Of a stretch of DNA of 64,000 nucleotides, positions 23,848-35,823 are shown piece by piece. The stretch's first letter is position 1. Each line of letters begins with the position of its first letter. The translations under genes were made by a program, and so were the position numbers. Origin of the DNA: Nageia nagi (Eukaryota; Pinophyta); assembly GCA_050084985.1 (NCBI GenBank), contig JBITNC010000002.1, positions 39,928,001 to 39,992,000 of the forward strand, written 5' to 3'. The notes beneath the pieces are model-generated. The model searched no databases, was not told the DNA's origin, and was given only the letters and a program-made list of their open reading frames with translations.

Positions 23848-24763
23848 CCATTTTTATGATGTTTTATCCATTACACCATTGATAAATAGGAACATTAGAT
23901 TAGGAGTACTTTTGCTTATTTTAGTAATTATTTGGACAATTACTTGTAAGTTAGTACTCCAATTATGGAATGTTTGGCCCTTAGCATATTATGTATAGTT
24001 AAGTGTCCAAATGCTAATAATATTGTATTAATTATTTGAAGGCCATTATGATTGTAAATGCAATATTAGTCTCCAATAATGAGGCATTGCATATTAAGCC
24101 TTAATGATTGTAATATTGGTATTATATGGTCCTCTTGTTCTTAATGCTCCTCTCTTCAACATAGAGCATCTATCTAGGTTATTACACCAATCATGAGGCA
24201 CTATGGAGACTCACATGCTTGGACATGGTACATTTGGTATCCCAAGATATATAATAGCTTTTACACTTAGATGTTGGTCTTGTGAGGACATCAAGATCCC
24301 ATGGTAAGCTTATGGGTATCCCAAGACCCCACATCTCATCCTTGGAGGTTTCTAGTAAGTGGCATTGACACTGAGGTATATGTAAGTCTTCCCTTATCCA
24401 ATGTTAGCATTCTTGGCCTTTGGATGTGATTACTCTAATGCCAATGCATCCTATCTTAGACATTGGCATTGTGAGCACATGAACCACTCTTGTACATTGT
24501 TGTATCAACTCAACTGGAGATTAGAAGATGAACCACCTCCCCTTTAAAAGGATTACTCCTAAAACACATTATATATGTTAAATTGATTATTAAAATGCTC
24601 TTCTATTATGTGAGAACTCTAGCTTTTCTACTTTTGGATTCTAATCTGCATTTGAGGTTTTGAGATGATTGAAGGCTACCATCTTGCTTACTCTAGTCAT
24701 TCAAGAGAGTAAATTTGATTATTCCATCATTAGAGAGGTAAGGAATCTGTACACCCAAATATC
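23848..24763 (+). repeat. Gypsy LTR J, first part
   Basis: TTTAATATCCCCATTT at 23848 resembles the TGTAATATCCCC start of gypsy LTRs. It truncates the copia C LTR and is itself split by element I at 24763. The other part (30522-30987) ends in ATCACA before a primer-binding-like motif. The stretch is non-coding. Confidence 0.5.
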
Positions 24764-25480
24764 TATAATTGATGAATAAATACATAAATAAATAAATAAA
24801 TGGTTTACGAATACAATGATATGCTCTATATCAGATACACAATGAATATACATGAAACATATAAACCTAATACAAAGTGGGGAAGTAGATAATTTATGTA
24901 CAATCCTCAAAGCATAACAACAATGAATCTTCAGAGGATTGCGATCTAACTTCAAATGAGCTTGCAATGAATATTATCTATAATGATACCATGAGTCATT
25001 CTTTGAAATTTGGACCTCCATATCTAAAAGATGCACATGTTTGGTTGCATGGTAAAGGTACACCATTGGTTGCATGGAACTTGATGTTTTATGTAGTGTG
25101 TAAAGTAGAGATAACAGATCTCATAGAGTATAACAAATTTCTCAAGATAGGTGGCATCAAGAGACACTATAAGTTTGATGTTTGGGACAACAACCTATTA
25201 AAGAGATCTGATATGGATGTCAACCTTCACCTTCCATATTTATAACCTTAAAGGAGACAAAAAGGAGTGAAATTTGACACATAGCAACAATAATAATATT
25301 TCCTATATTCAAAATAATTTAAAATATAAACCATGGTGAATAATATTACATTGGCCCTAGCACATGGTATTGCATTGTAATGGCAATTTATCTTGATTTA
25401 TGTATTATTTCCAATTAATCATTTAATAAGTCTAAAAATGATTTATTAAATAAATAATAAATCATTTTTAGCCATCTACA
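24764..25480 (-). repeat. LTR copy 1 of element I (3' LTR)
   Basis: This direct repeat pairs with 29800-30521: GAATAAATACATAAATAAAT, GAGATAACA(G/A)A(T/G)CT, CATGGTATTGCATTGTAATG and TTATTAAATAAATAATAAATC are shared. The ends are T(A/G)TAATT(G/A)ATG and GCCATCTACA. The purine tract just inside (complement of 25481-25493) and TATAAATAT on the minus strand (25236-25244) suggest minus orientation, so this would be the 3' LTR. The flank ATATC (24759-24763) nearly matches AAATC (30522-30526). Confidence 0.75.
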
Positions 25481-27719
25481 TTTTGCCCTCTTTGGATATG
25501 TAATGAAAAGCATTGAAATTGCATAATCCAAAGAAGTCTAGATAAGAGAAAAAGATTTTCAATAGTAAAGTGGACTTCCCTATTTTGATGGATCTACTGA
25601 GTATGATATGTTATTTTCCCCCTTTTGATCTTGGTTTCCTCTAGCTCATGTTGCATCAAGTAAGAAAGCCAAAAATAGGAGTCCCTATATGAGATGAGCA
25701 ATCTATGCCAATCCCACTCACCTAGATAATACCTACAAAACAAAATAACATATAGTCACATAGATTACATCCATGAAAGAATAAATAATGTAAATATCAA
25801 GGATGAAATAAATATAATATGCAATGGCAATATGGATGATATGACCCATAATATTATAAACCATGATATGCATAGAATACTATGATAGACAACTCATAAT
25901 CTATGAAGAGCAAGTGCAAGAGGTCCTCTTTAATGTCCCAGGCTTGTAATATCCATGATGTATAAACTATTGTGATAGAAAAATCATAGTCTATAGGTGC
26001 TAAGATAATGAAAACTTTTAATGACTCAAGCTTGAAATAATATTGTAATTGATAAAAGATGTTACTCATGGAGTGAACATGGTTTTAAAAGCATTTGTTA
26101 AGGAAAAATAACATTTAACTTCCTTAAATATGCCATATATTCAAATATGCAATAGCCTAAAACTTCAATTTGCATAAATTTTCAAAGTGAATACATGTTG
26201 TTGACAGTGTGACATGCCTCAAATTTGATGATCATGTCTTTAATAATTTGATCCTTATCTATAGAAAATTACATATGCATGAAAGAATCATAAAACTGAG
26301 CAGATATTCAATAAAATTTCAATATACCCCAATTACAAATAATTTATAGTCATTACATGTCATTGGCGATGTCAGTTTTTTCATATGAAGCACAAAAATT
26401 TAAAAGATATTCAATTGACAATCATCCATATCATTTTGCATCATTTGAGATTGAAAAAAATAATACAATTTGTCATAACATTTTCAAGATTCAGCACATA
26501 TTAGCAACTTTTGACTATGTAATCAATTTATCCATAAAATGCTTGTAAAATCATAAACTTCATCATTTTGAACTTATAATACTACAAAATCTTAGCCATA
26601 ATTTGAAAGCATGCTTAGTTATATCTTTTCCACACCGTTGATGGTGCTTAATCGGATGATTTCCTTTAGGAAAAATAGCGCATCCAATTAGCAATGAAAC
26701 ATGAATTTTCAAGTATGTAGAAATCATAAATCATGCCCAATTTCAAAGATGAAAAAATGGTATACAATTTAAATCAAAATTATCATTAACAATAAAAATT
26801 TAACATTTGCAATGATCCACTACTCAAGATGATCATTTAATAAAATCTATGATAATGAAAATTAAAGTAACACATTTGAAATTTGTAATAATTTCACTAC
26901 ATTCACATCATTGGTAGTGTCTATTTGATATAGATAATTTTAAATAATATAAATAAATAATTAAACATAAAATATTCATTATAAAGGAGGAAAAGGTATG
27001 AATTTACCATTTTGGAATGATAGGTACTAGATTAAAGACCAATTCAATGAACAACACATTATTGGTAGTGTGAATGAACAAAATTGATTTTTAAAAAAGA
27101 AACCATAGCACTATAAAATAATTTCAAGCACATTCCATATCCAAAATAGTAAATTTACTCCTTATTAAGCTAGCCATTAGTATGCCCTAGGGTTTCAAAG
27201 GAAAAAGGGAAATATAAAAGCAATGGGTTGACTTTTGTTTCATTTTCTTTTGGTCCTATTGCTTTCTTGGTCTACTCCCTATGCTCCAGCAAATTCAAAT
27301 GAGTTTGACTCATGTTGTTTTTTATTTATACTTTGATGCCCCAACCATAGTGTTGTGAGTAGTTTCAAACCATAGGAGATGCTTTAATTATCCTTTGGTG
27401 ATTCTCTCAACTATTCTTCTATCTCCACATGGCAAATGTTGATTGAAGGGTCATGGAGTGTCCCATCATTGTATGAAGGGATCATATAGCAGAGTACATT
27501 CACACTCTTCCATTTGACCACATGGTATTCATCATGATTTTATCATGTACTTGTCATTTTTCATTGAAAGTGCAACCTATTTCTTGTATGTTAGTTTGTT
27601 TAATTTTTCAATTTGTTGAAAGTTAATTTTTTAACTTTTTATTTTAATCCATTCATCTTACTCCTTGCAAAAGTGCAAGGTTCTTATCAAGGGTGGACCT
27701 ATTTCCATAACTGCCTTAG
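25481..27719. other. Non-coding interior of element I
   Basis: AT-rich sequence without a recognisable frame on either strand. No gag, integrase, RT or RNase H motif is visible. It separates the 3' LTR of element I from the PMD-type pseudogene. Confidence 0.5.
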
Positions 27720-28120
27720 AGAAGGCACAAACTTAGCCAAGAACAAATCATATAGATGACATCCTTTTACAATGCATGCTAGCATATTTGGTCATCACTA
27801 GGCATATCTAGCAGGATCTACCACTATTGATAGTGCTATTAGAGAATTGGGACCCAAATTTACCCCTAGGTGAAATGATCATCACATTACTAGATGTTTA
27901 CTACATATGGGGATTCCCATTTGAGTGAGATTGGTGCATCAAATGGAGGTGTCTAATAATAACACCCAGGAGTAGTTTGCTTTATGATTGACCAGGGAAG
28001 CTAATCACAATTGGGAGTATCATGTAATGAGGCTATCAAAGGTATGTTGGTTTGCATAATTGGGTCGATAACTCAAATTGTACATCATTGCTATTATCTT
28101 GACATACATATTTCCATATA

Positions 28121-28176
28121 AGAGTAGTTTATTATTTCCACTTGGACTAGAGTAGTTTATTATTTCCACTTGGACT
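28121..28176. repeat. 28-bp perfect tandem duplication in the PMD remnant
   Basis: Two identical adjacent 28-bp units (28121-28148 and 28149-28176) interrupt the PMD reading frame. This looks like a replication-slippage event after the gene decayed. Confidence 0.9.
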
Positions 28177-28798
28177 AGTTTGGGTGGTTCGAGAGATGTG
28201 TATGAGAGGTACAAGTTTTCATGGGGTCTAATGGTTTTGTCATAGCTCTATCTAAATCTATACAAATTTATTATCATTGATAAGTTCAATGTGATGGTAC
28301 CACACACAAGTCTTCTCTAGGTTTGGGCCTACGAGAAGATCACAATCATGAAATCAATTAGCTTGAAGAGGGGTCAGAAAGACCCAATAGATATTACAAT
28401 GATGTGTTGGGTTTAGAGGGCATATGGGTATAGGAACCCACACTCCTTAGAGGTGAGGAGGAGAGAGATAGATGGATTGCATGCAGAGGAACTGGTATGG
28501 GTCTCCTATGTTGACTTTGTATGGGATGATGATGTACATAAATTGGCATGGGTTCATCAAGATTGTTTCCTCCAAACCAAGAAGAAGGTGGTGGAGCTAT
28601 ACTATCCCCACTAGGTGTTGAGATAGTTTAGGATTCAATAAGGGATCCCATTAGTTCCAATATGCTATTATCAGTACATGGTAGAGAGAGACACACTTAT
28701 GAGATCATAAGTTATCTTGGATTGGAGGCATGATATTCCCATGTAGGAGGGAGGAACAGCACCAGGATTGGCTACATTAGCTAAAGCTATGATACTAG

Positions 28799-28876
28799 GT
28801 AAAAAGACTAACCACATACATAATTTTATAATTTATTATATGATTATATTACTAACAATGCACATATTATTTGTAG
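28799..28876 (+). other. Probable retained spliceosomal intron of the PMD remnant
   Basis: CTAG|GTAAAAAG at the start and TTATTTGTAG|GAGA at the end give canonical GT-AG borders with an AT-rich body. Removing it keeps the frame across ATG-ATA-CTA-G|GA-GAT-ACA. The length (78 bp) is normal for a short plant intron. Confidence 0.65.
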
Positions 28877-29226
28877 GAGATACAGAGACACAGATGGTAG
28901 CTCTAGAGGTGGATAACTAGAGGTTCAAGCCTCTAAAGGAATAGGTGGTCGCCCTATAGGCCACACTTGTAGATTAGGATCCACAAATTGCTACACTAGA
29001 GCAATCTATAAAGAGGTTGCAAGAGAGGGTGGATATGCCTCCACCTAATGAGCAATGGGCTTTCATACAAAGCCTTATGGACTAGATTGAGTAGAAGGAG
29101 GGTGAGGTAGCCACCCTTCAAGGGAAATATGAGAGAGTCAAGGTTCTCATGTTAGCTCAAGGTATTAGCACTACTGTTGTTTCTAGTGGAGTACCATTAT
29201 CAGGAGCCAATAGTAGCTACTATTGA

Positions 29227-29799
29227 GTTAGGTAGAGGATAGGATATACTGCTAGCAATGGGAATAGTACCCACCAATAGTTAGGTTGTGGACTTGGTTC
29301 CACACCATGTTGTATTATATGATTCTTTTATATATATATATATATATGATCTTTTGGCTCAATATTGTATTTAATATGTTTGATTTATTTTATTTTCTTT
29401 ATGAATATGAATGTGAATGGTTCAATTTTATTGTTGTATAATGTATGTTAAAATAATCATGTAAAATCACATAATGCAAGTTTCAAGAATAAGAAATAAG
29501 CATTCATCCAAGTACACTATATGCAAATTTAAATAATAACAAATTCATAAAATGAATTACAACATTTATTTATTCATTTTATTATTATCAAATGTGATTA
29601 AGCACTTGAAGCTCACATTGAATATCGAAAGGCACAATTGAACCTCCAAGCTAGGTTTTAAGGTACCAAATGAATCTATTACACACAAGTGCAAGTTTTT
29701 CCTTGTTAACAATATTAAATTTGCATTTTCATCACTTCAAATAGTTAAAAATGTATTAAGAATTAATATCAAGTTCATCCAAATGTTGATCCAAAATTT
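29227..29799. other. Element I interior next to the 5' LTR, with (TA)n
   Basis: Non-coding AT-rich sequence with a (TA)9-like run at 29329-29347. On the minus strand the bases adjoining the LTR read TTTTGGATCAACATTTGG, a possible but unidentified primer-binding site. Confidence 0.4.
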
Positions 29800-30521
29800 T
29801 GTAATTAATGAATAAATACATAAATAAATAAATGGTCTATGAATACAATGATTATACAATGATATGCTTTATATTAGATACACAGTGAATATACATGAAA
29901 CAAATAAAATTGATATAGAGTGGGCAAGTAGCTAGTTTGTGTACAATCCTCAAAGTATAAAAATAATGAATCTTTAGAGGATTGCAATCAAACTTTAGAT
30001 GCACTCATAATGAATATTTGCTATAATGGTACCATGAGTAATTCTCTAAAATATGGGCATTCCGATCTAAAAGGTGCACACCACTAGCTACATGGAAATG
30101 GTACATTGTTGGTTGCATAGAACCTAATGTTTTGTGTCCCACATAAAGGAGAGATAACAAAGCTTAGAGAGTATAATAAATTTCTCAAGATAGATGGCAT
30201 TAAGAGACACCGTAAGTTTGATGTTTGGGACAACCAGCTATTAGAGAGATCTGATAGGGATGTCAACCTTCACCTCTCATATTTATAACCTACAAGGAGA
30301 TAAAAAGGAGTGAAATTCAACACATAGAAATAAAAATAATCTTATATATATTCAATATAATTTAAAATATAAACCCTGGTGAATAATATTGCATTAGCCC
30401 TACACATGGTATTGCATTGTAATGGCAATTTATCTTGATTTATGTATTATTACCAATTAATCATTTAATGAGTCTAAATATGATTTATTAAATAAATAAT
30501 AAATCATTTTAGGCATATAAA
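29800..30521 (-). repeat. LTR copy 2 of element I (5' LTR)
   Basis: Direct repeat partner of 24764-25480, about 720 bp, starting TGTAATTAATG and ending GGCATATAAA on the plus strand. The outer flank AAATC (30522-30526) differs by one base from ATATC at the other end, consistent with a 5-bp target duplication. Beyond it, sequence of the host LTR J continues. Confidence 0.75.
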
Positions 30522-30987
30522 AAATCCATGGGATTGGCCATATCATTTCTATGATTAGTGAGGCCCTAGAGCCATCTACAATAATCCTATTAGAGGTAAC
30601 CTTGGTATAGGCTTCTTAGGTACAAAAAATACCATCACTATAGTACTCTTAAAGATCTATGATTGAGTTATTATAAGTGAGGTTCCCTCATTCCATATTT
30701 CAAATACAATTACATTATTTATTTTCATTCTTTTCCATTATCTCATTTTGCTTATACGTTGGATCTAGAAAGGGTTTTACATTTTTATTTAATGATTTAG
30801 CTTCATAAAGCCCTACATTGAGTACTTGAGCATAATTATAGTGTATTGCTTTATTTTTATAAATTTTAGCAATACATTGGTATTATTGTGTTATTTTATG
30901 CTAAATTAGATATGTTTGGAGTATTAAGGTAAATGTGCTTCTCCGAGGACATGTTTGAGCACGAGCCAATAACTTGGGCTCATCACA
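30522..30987 (+). repeat. Gypsy LTR J, second part
   Basis: This stretch runs from the right border of element I to AACTTGGGCTCATCACA, a typical gypsy LTR end. A primer-binding-like motif follows at once. With 23848-24763 it gives an LTR of about 1.38 kb. Confidence 0.5.
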
Positions 30988-31001
30988 GTCGCATTAGAAC
31001 C
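30988..31001 (+). other. Degenerate primer-binding site after LTR J
   Basis: GTCGCATTAGAACC aligns with GTTGGTATCAGAGCC with several changes. Its position, directly after the CACA end of LTR J, supports the call more than the sequence alone. Confidence 0.45.
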
Positions 31002-32379
31002 TTGATTCTACCATCATGTCAAAATCAAGGATTTCACATGAATATTTTTTAACATGATCGAAAAAGCCTTGATATTTCTATCCTATTGGGTAAGAAGGCT
31101 AAGGAGAATTTTTGAAGGAGATCTCTTTGTCCTATTAGAGAGAAGTTGTTGAGTAAGATCTTATCATCCTATTGGAAGATATTAGGAGAATGTGATAATA
31201 CATCATAATTAAATTATCTTATAATCATATTGGTATCAAGAAAAGTGAAAGTTGAGGATATTTGAGGTATTCTTGTCCTTCAATCTAGTTCATCTATACA
31301 CTAAGGAGTTGATGTTGAGTTTCTAGCATTGGAATTGCTAGATCTAGATACTAAGGAGCTGATGTTGAGGTCCAAGGTATTGGATATCATTCTAAATATA
31401 TTTTATTACATTTATGGAGCTTCAATATTAAGATTTTTGAGTGTTAAAATTCAAATATGGGCTTGCTAACAAGGAAAATTTTAGAAGGCATCAAATTTAC
31501 AAAATTGAGAATCTTGGAGGCAGATGTTAGGGATCTAGAACTAGATCTTATCCTTGGAGCAATTCATTTGAATTTGTTTAAGAAATTTTAAAAATTCTAA
31601 AGGCTTTGAAGGGATCATCCAATTTGGTGATTAAATTATTTTTAAAATTTTGGTTATTTTCCATCAAAATGAGGTTCGTTTGAGGTATAAAGCTCTAAAT
31701 CTAAGTTTGGAGGAGATTGGAGGGATATCACTCCAAATTAGAAGGAAAAAAAGGTGTTTATTTGGTCTCAATAGGGATCATTTGAAATTTCTTAGTTTGT
31801 TGAGAAGATCATTTTTCATTTCTAAGGAGTTCATTTGACTAATGGGAGAGTTGAATTTCAAAATTTGATATACTTTTTTCTTGCTAATGATAAAATGGAG
31901 GCTACATATTTGGTTATTTTTGAGTAAATTTTGTATTTTCCTAATTTGGTTTATTATAGTGTTATCAAAGCTTAGATCTTGCTAACCTATTAAGATAATT
32001 TGATGTGTTCTTGAACTCATGACTACTATCTTAGGAGGATCCAAATCTAGTAGCCTAATAAAAAAAACTACTTGAGGAAATAAAAGATCAACAAGTGTGA
32101 AGAGAAAGTGAGATGTATATCATAATTAAACTTATACCTTTCAACAACATAAATTAAACTTATACCTTTCAACAACATATTTATAATCAAACTGGCTAAA
32201 ATTTGTGTGAAGAACAACCACCTCACAATTGCATTTTATGATGAAAAAATCATTTACTTATTAGTTGTAATGGTGGTAAATCATTTCATGGATTTGGATG
32301 GTTATGAAATACTTAACTTTATTAACATGTTATTTAATGATAATAGGGTCCCAAAATCTAAATGCTCTTTGCATGAACA
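31002..32379 (+). other. Gypsy-derived stretch without recognisable domains
   Basis: No gag or protease motif can be recognised. A second primer-binding-like motif, GTGTTATCAAAGC (31959-31971) followed by TTAGATC, suggests another LTR ends near 31958, so two elements may abut here. A possible protein start (MTTILGG, near 32018) lies 47 bp after it. The frame 32207-32416 leads into the chromodomain-type block described next. Confidence 0.35.
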
Positions 32380-32930
32380 TCAAGATATCCTAAAGGCATT
32401 AAAAGATAATACATAGCTTACACAAAATTAGCAAAGGAAATTTGTAGATTAGAAAAGAGTTGAGAGGATTTTTGCAGAGGGAGACATGGTCTATTTATGC
32501 CTTCAACCCTATAAATAATCTACATTGAAGAAGAGTGAAGTTGAGAAGTTGAAACCACATTATTATGGACCCTACAAAGTCTTATGTAGGATTAAAGAGA
32601 TTTTTTATGAGTTTGAGCCACCCACCTTTTAACAACAAAATTCACCATGTCTTCCATATTTCTAAATTGAATAAGGCTTTTGGATAACATGTTGCACCTT
32701 CTTCATATTTTCCCCGCTTAATGATGAAGGAAAATGGATATTGGAATCCAAAAACATCTTAGATAAAAAAGTTAAGAAGTTGAGAAACAAAGTCATTAGT
32801 GAGCACTTGTTGAAGTGGAAAGGCCTTACCAATTAAGGATGCTACATGGGAAGAATTTGAAATCCTTGATCACATAACCATGAATTACTTAGGGATAATT
32901 TTCGTAAAATCAATTTAGTAGGGATGCTAT
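32380..32930 (+). pseudogene. Ty3/gypsy chromovirus integrase C-terminus with chromodomain remnant
   Basis: This is the end of a chromovirus pol. It reads DILKALKDNT, then FAEGDMVYLCLQPYK (about 32472-32516), KPHYYGPYKV-like (about 32550-32580), a FEPPTF/NNKIHHVFHISKLNKAFG stretch (about 32610-32680), and VISEHLLKWKGL, then ATWEEFEILDH-like (about 32790-32872), the chromodomain-like end of the protein. Four or more frameshifts separate these blocks. The RT and RNase H of this element are missing, so a large deletion lies between it and the primer-binding sites upstream. Confidence 0.82.
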
Positions 32931-33024
32931 TTTAATGACCCAAAATTTAGCCCACTCATTCTTTGCAATCTAATATTTGAATGTGTTACTTGGTGTGAAA
33001 CATATCATTTCTAGAGTTAGTTAG
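32931..33024 (+). repeat. Short 3' LTR start after the chromovirus remnant
   Basis: TTTAATGACCC follows the chromodomain end where a gypsy LTR should start (consensus-like TGTAATGxCCC). Only about 95 bp remain before other sequence takes over. Confidence 0.4.
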
Positions 33025-33050
33025 TGAAGGAATTTAATGTTCCATAATTT
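33025..33050 (+). repeat. Fragment of a copia C-type LTR start
   Basis: TGAAGGAATTTAATGTTCC here matches the LTR starts at 11599 and 22213. The match is lost after about 26 bp, where gypsy gag-related sequence begins. Confidence 0.5.
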
Positions 33051-33735
33051 CCCATCTCCCACAAGGGCATATCAACAAAAACTTCTCAACATAAATTGTG
33101 ACATTCTTAAGAGGTTGAAGAATATGGAAGTTAAGATAATAGAATAAGGCATGATCAAATCATCTTATAATACTATATGTAATGACCCTATCAACCCCAA
33201 TGTTCCAACCAAACAATTTCCTTTTGTATGAGATACCAAAAAATGAGAAATATAAGGATGAGGAGGACCTTAGAGAGAATCTTAGATTGTTCAAGTATTC
33301 ATGTTATCTCTTAAAAAATGATGACTCGCTCATTCTTGGATAATTTCCTATAACACTTACAAGGAAAGCAATGTATTTGTAGAACAACAAGCCATAACAT
33401 AATCTATACACTTTTAATAAATTAACGAACCAATTTTTGGATAATTTCTCAATCAATGTTTGTAAAAGATCTTCTATTACAAATTTAACTTAGTTTCAAT
33501 AATTTTATGGCTAATCAATAATGAACTATATATCTAGTTGAAAAATATTTATAGCATATATGACATATTCTTTACAATAAGAGGAACTTGCAAAGCTCTT
33601 CAATAAAAGTTATAGAAAATATAGATCATAAATATTACAAATCTAATGAGGATACTATAGCACAAGAAAAGTTAATTAAGGAGATTAAGGTACAAGAGCA
33701 TGAAATAAAACTAAAGAAAAAGTAAAATTACCTAT
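33051..33735 (+). pseudogene. Ty3/gypsy gag remnant (Retrotrans_gag)
   Basis: In broken frames the plus strand reads YKDEEDLRENLRLFKYSC (about 33251-33305), then FPITLTRKAMYL (about 33350), TFNKLTNQFLDNFSINVCKR and SSITNLT (about 33409-33490), and EELAKLFNKSYRK (about 33582-33620). This matches the gag core of Ty3/gypsy elements (PxxLxGxAxxWY..L....I.SF..L...F...F). Stops at CAA/CAG-derived codons are frequent. A lysine-rich end (EIKLKKK) closes the block near 33722. Confidence 0.75.
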
Positions 33736-34054
33736 AATATTGTAACATAAATAAAAATAGTGACTTATTAATACTTCCTACAATCATACTAGACCTAGGT
33801 GAAAACATCTCCCCTTGCACATAATTACATATGTAGATAATTGTCCATTCAAGAAGTTTTGGTAGATAATGAGTTAATAATAAATGTTATATCATTAGTG
33901 TCTCTACAATAATTGAAGATTCCTTTTTCAAACTTAAATGATATAATGCTTACTTTTAAGATATTTTAACAATATATTATATTCCACTTTAGGAACTATT
34001 TTGTATCATTAAGGTAGGGATAAAGAGAATATGAATACCATTTTATGTGGTTGA

Positions 34055-34310
34055 AGGAGATACGTAATACAATCTTTTATTGGGGTATCCTTGGATTAGG
34101 GAGATAAAGTGTGTCCCTTCTACTTTGTATGAGTGCTTAAATTATATTTATGAGGATGTAGTTCATTATATCTTAAAGGATCCAAATCCGTTTACTCATA
34201 ACAATGTTATCCATATATCAAGGCATCCAAGTGCCTTTAACACATTTTCTTTCAATTTGATTCATGTGAATGATATTCCACTTGATAATTACATAACTTA
34301 ACATGCATGT
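34055..34310 (+). pseudogene. Ty3/gypsy protease-RT linker remnant
   Basis: LGYPWIREIKCVPSTLYECL (about 34081-34140) matches the LGRPWIHxxxAVPSSLHxxLKF motif that follows the retropepsin in several plant gypsy lineages. It lies about 350 bp after the gag remnant in the same orientation, so both probably come from one element. The rest of pol is absent. Confidence 0.62.
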
Positions 34311-35149
34311 CCATCACAATATCAACTTGTAGATCAAAATAATTCACAACCAAGGAATCCTCCTCAAGTATAGCAACAATCATCACAAGCAATAATACCC
34401 AAAGCTACCATTGATCTGAAAGGGTTGATTTTAGAATTTTGATCATTAGGAGTGGAGATGCAAATCATCAGATGTCTCTATGCTATGTATTATACATGTT
34501 CCATCAATTTGATGACTTGGTTATATATGAATTAGATCATAAACAATATGTTTCTAATAAAAGAAATCATCAATGGTCTTCTTCTTGATTTCATATGTGG
34601 ATAAATTAAAATAGTTGGAGGCATTTATAGTTTAAGAGGAATTTTTTTCTTCTATATATCCTCTAAGATAGTTCAATTGGAGGTTGTTTATTGTTGTTGA
34701 ACATATAATGAGTGTTCTTAAGCTATGTTTATGTTTGAGAATCCATTGGGAACTAAGGAGGAGATCCAAGAAGTGTTGCAGACTGTAGAGGGGTATTTAT
34801 TACTACTGTAGGTAGTGTTACTCTATATTCTTGGATTTTTAATGCTTCATTTAGGCCCATTAAAATTAGATATATATTCACACTAGATATACTCTCATAT
34901 TGAGAAGAACCATTATAAATTTATATGTTAAAATTGGGTGTACATTTGTATTTCATATTATTGTTACTTACTTCATTATCTTAGTAATTTACATTACATG
35001 CATATTTAAAATTGATAACATAGAGGAATAAATAAAATAATAATTTAAGAAATTTGCATATGAATATCCTTGAATACCATATCTTACAAGATTTTATTGA
35101 TCATCTATTATTAAGGTGTAAGTTTGCATTTGAGGCTTATGGATGAAAA
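34311..35149. other. AT-rich stretch without recognisable features
   Basis: No frame, LTR border or domain could be supported between the gypsy remnant and the left border of element D. A weak gypsy-like origin is possible from context only. Confidence 0.4.
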
Positions 35150-35620
35150 TGAAGTTTTATGATTAAACATAAAATAAGAACAATCACTCAAATTGTTAAA
35201 AATTTGCAATGCAATTAAATGCATTCACCATAAATTATCATTTTTGAAATGGAGACATTCATAAATCTGGAATAACATGAGAATGGATCTAAAAAGAAGC
35301 TTTATTTAAGAACTTAATGAAGAGATACATTACAACATGGTTTTATTGAACCCATCATGTTGCAACAGGTATGGATCTCATATATATAATACAAATCATG
35401 CTCCATTTTCCACTCTACTCCATTCTATCTTCTACTACAACATGAACTCTCTTTTAAGCTTGCAAAATGCAACTATAAGGGAAACTCTCGAATGTAACTT
35501 CTACAACTACAAAAAACTACCATTTAAACAAATAAGATATATGGAATTGTATCCACTTACAAAATATGAAATATTAAAATATTTCCTAACACCTAAACAT
35601 CTAAATTCTTATTTCCTACA
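35150..35620 (-). repeat. 3' LTR of element D
   Basis: This 471-bp copy pairs with 39201-39662. On the plus strand both start TGAAGTTTTAT and end ATTTCCTACA. Next to it, the complement of 35621-35632 gives the polypurine tract AAGGGGGAGAA, which places the element on the minus strand and makes this the 3' LTR. The two copies are nearly identical by eye, so the insertion is younger than most in this window. The outer flank is GAAAA (35145-35149). Confidence 0.88.
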
Positions 35621-35632
35621 TTCTCCCCCTTG
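35621..35632 (-). other. Polypurine tract of element D
   Basis: On the minus strand CAAGGGGGAGAA directly precedes TGTAGGAAAT, the start of the 3' LTR. Confidence 0.8.
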
Positions 35633-35823
35633 ATGATTTCAAGGAGTTATTAGAAGCATCACAAATTGGATATGTCTCCTTTTTCTCTTCTTCCAATTTA
35701 CCAGTAAGAAACTATCAAGTTTAAAAAGTTTGAGTTGACATTCTTCACATATTCATTCTTCAAACAAGATCACAAAATTCTTTCCTTTTTCCTATAAATA
35801 AAACTTCACAAGTAATGGAACCA

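Larger units (their letters stand above)
27720..29226 (+). pseudogene. Plant mobile domain (PMD) gene remnant with intron, inside element I
   Basis: The plus strand encodes a decayed PMD-type protein. An N-terminal block reads LLENWDPNLPLGEMIITLLD then VYYIWGFPFE (about 27836-27930), matching the W(x)PE(x)nTF-LPxGEMTITLxDVxxLxGLPxxG core of the family. It continues with VWAYEKI (about 28325-28345), then ELVWVSYVDFVWDDDV and VVELYYPHxVLRxFRIQxGI (about 28490-28645), the usual C-terminal PMD block. The tail, EQSIKRLQERVD and KEGEVATLQGKYERVK, looks coiled-coil. An apparent 78-bp GT-AG intron (28799-28876) joins MILG to DTETQ in frame. Several stops break both exons. PMD proteins occur as host genes (MAIN/MAIL1 type) and in plant transposons. 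Here the gene is antisense to the inferred element strand. Confidence 0.78.

Noticed and set aside
24777-24801. AAAT tetranucleotide run as a separate satellite
   Set aside because: It is part of the LTR of element I and is present in shorter form at the matching place in the other copy (29811-29832).
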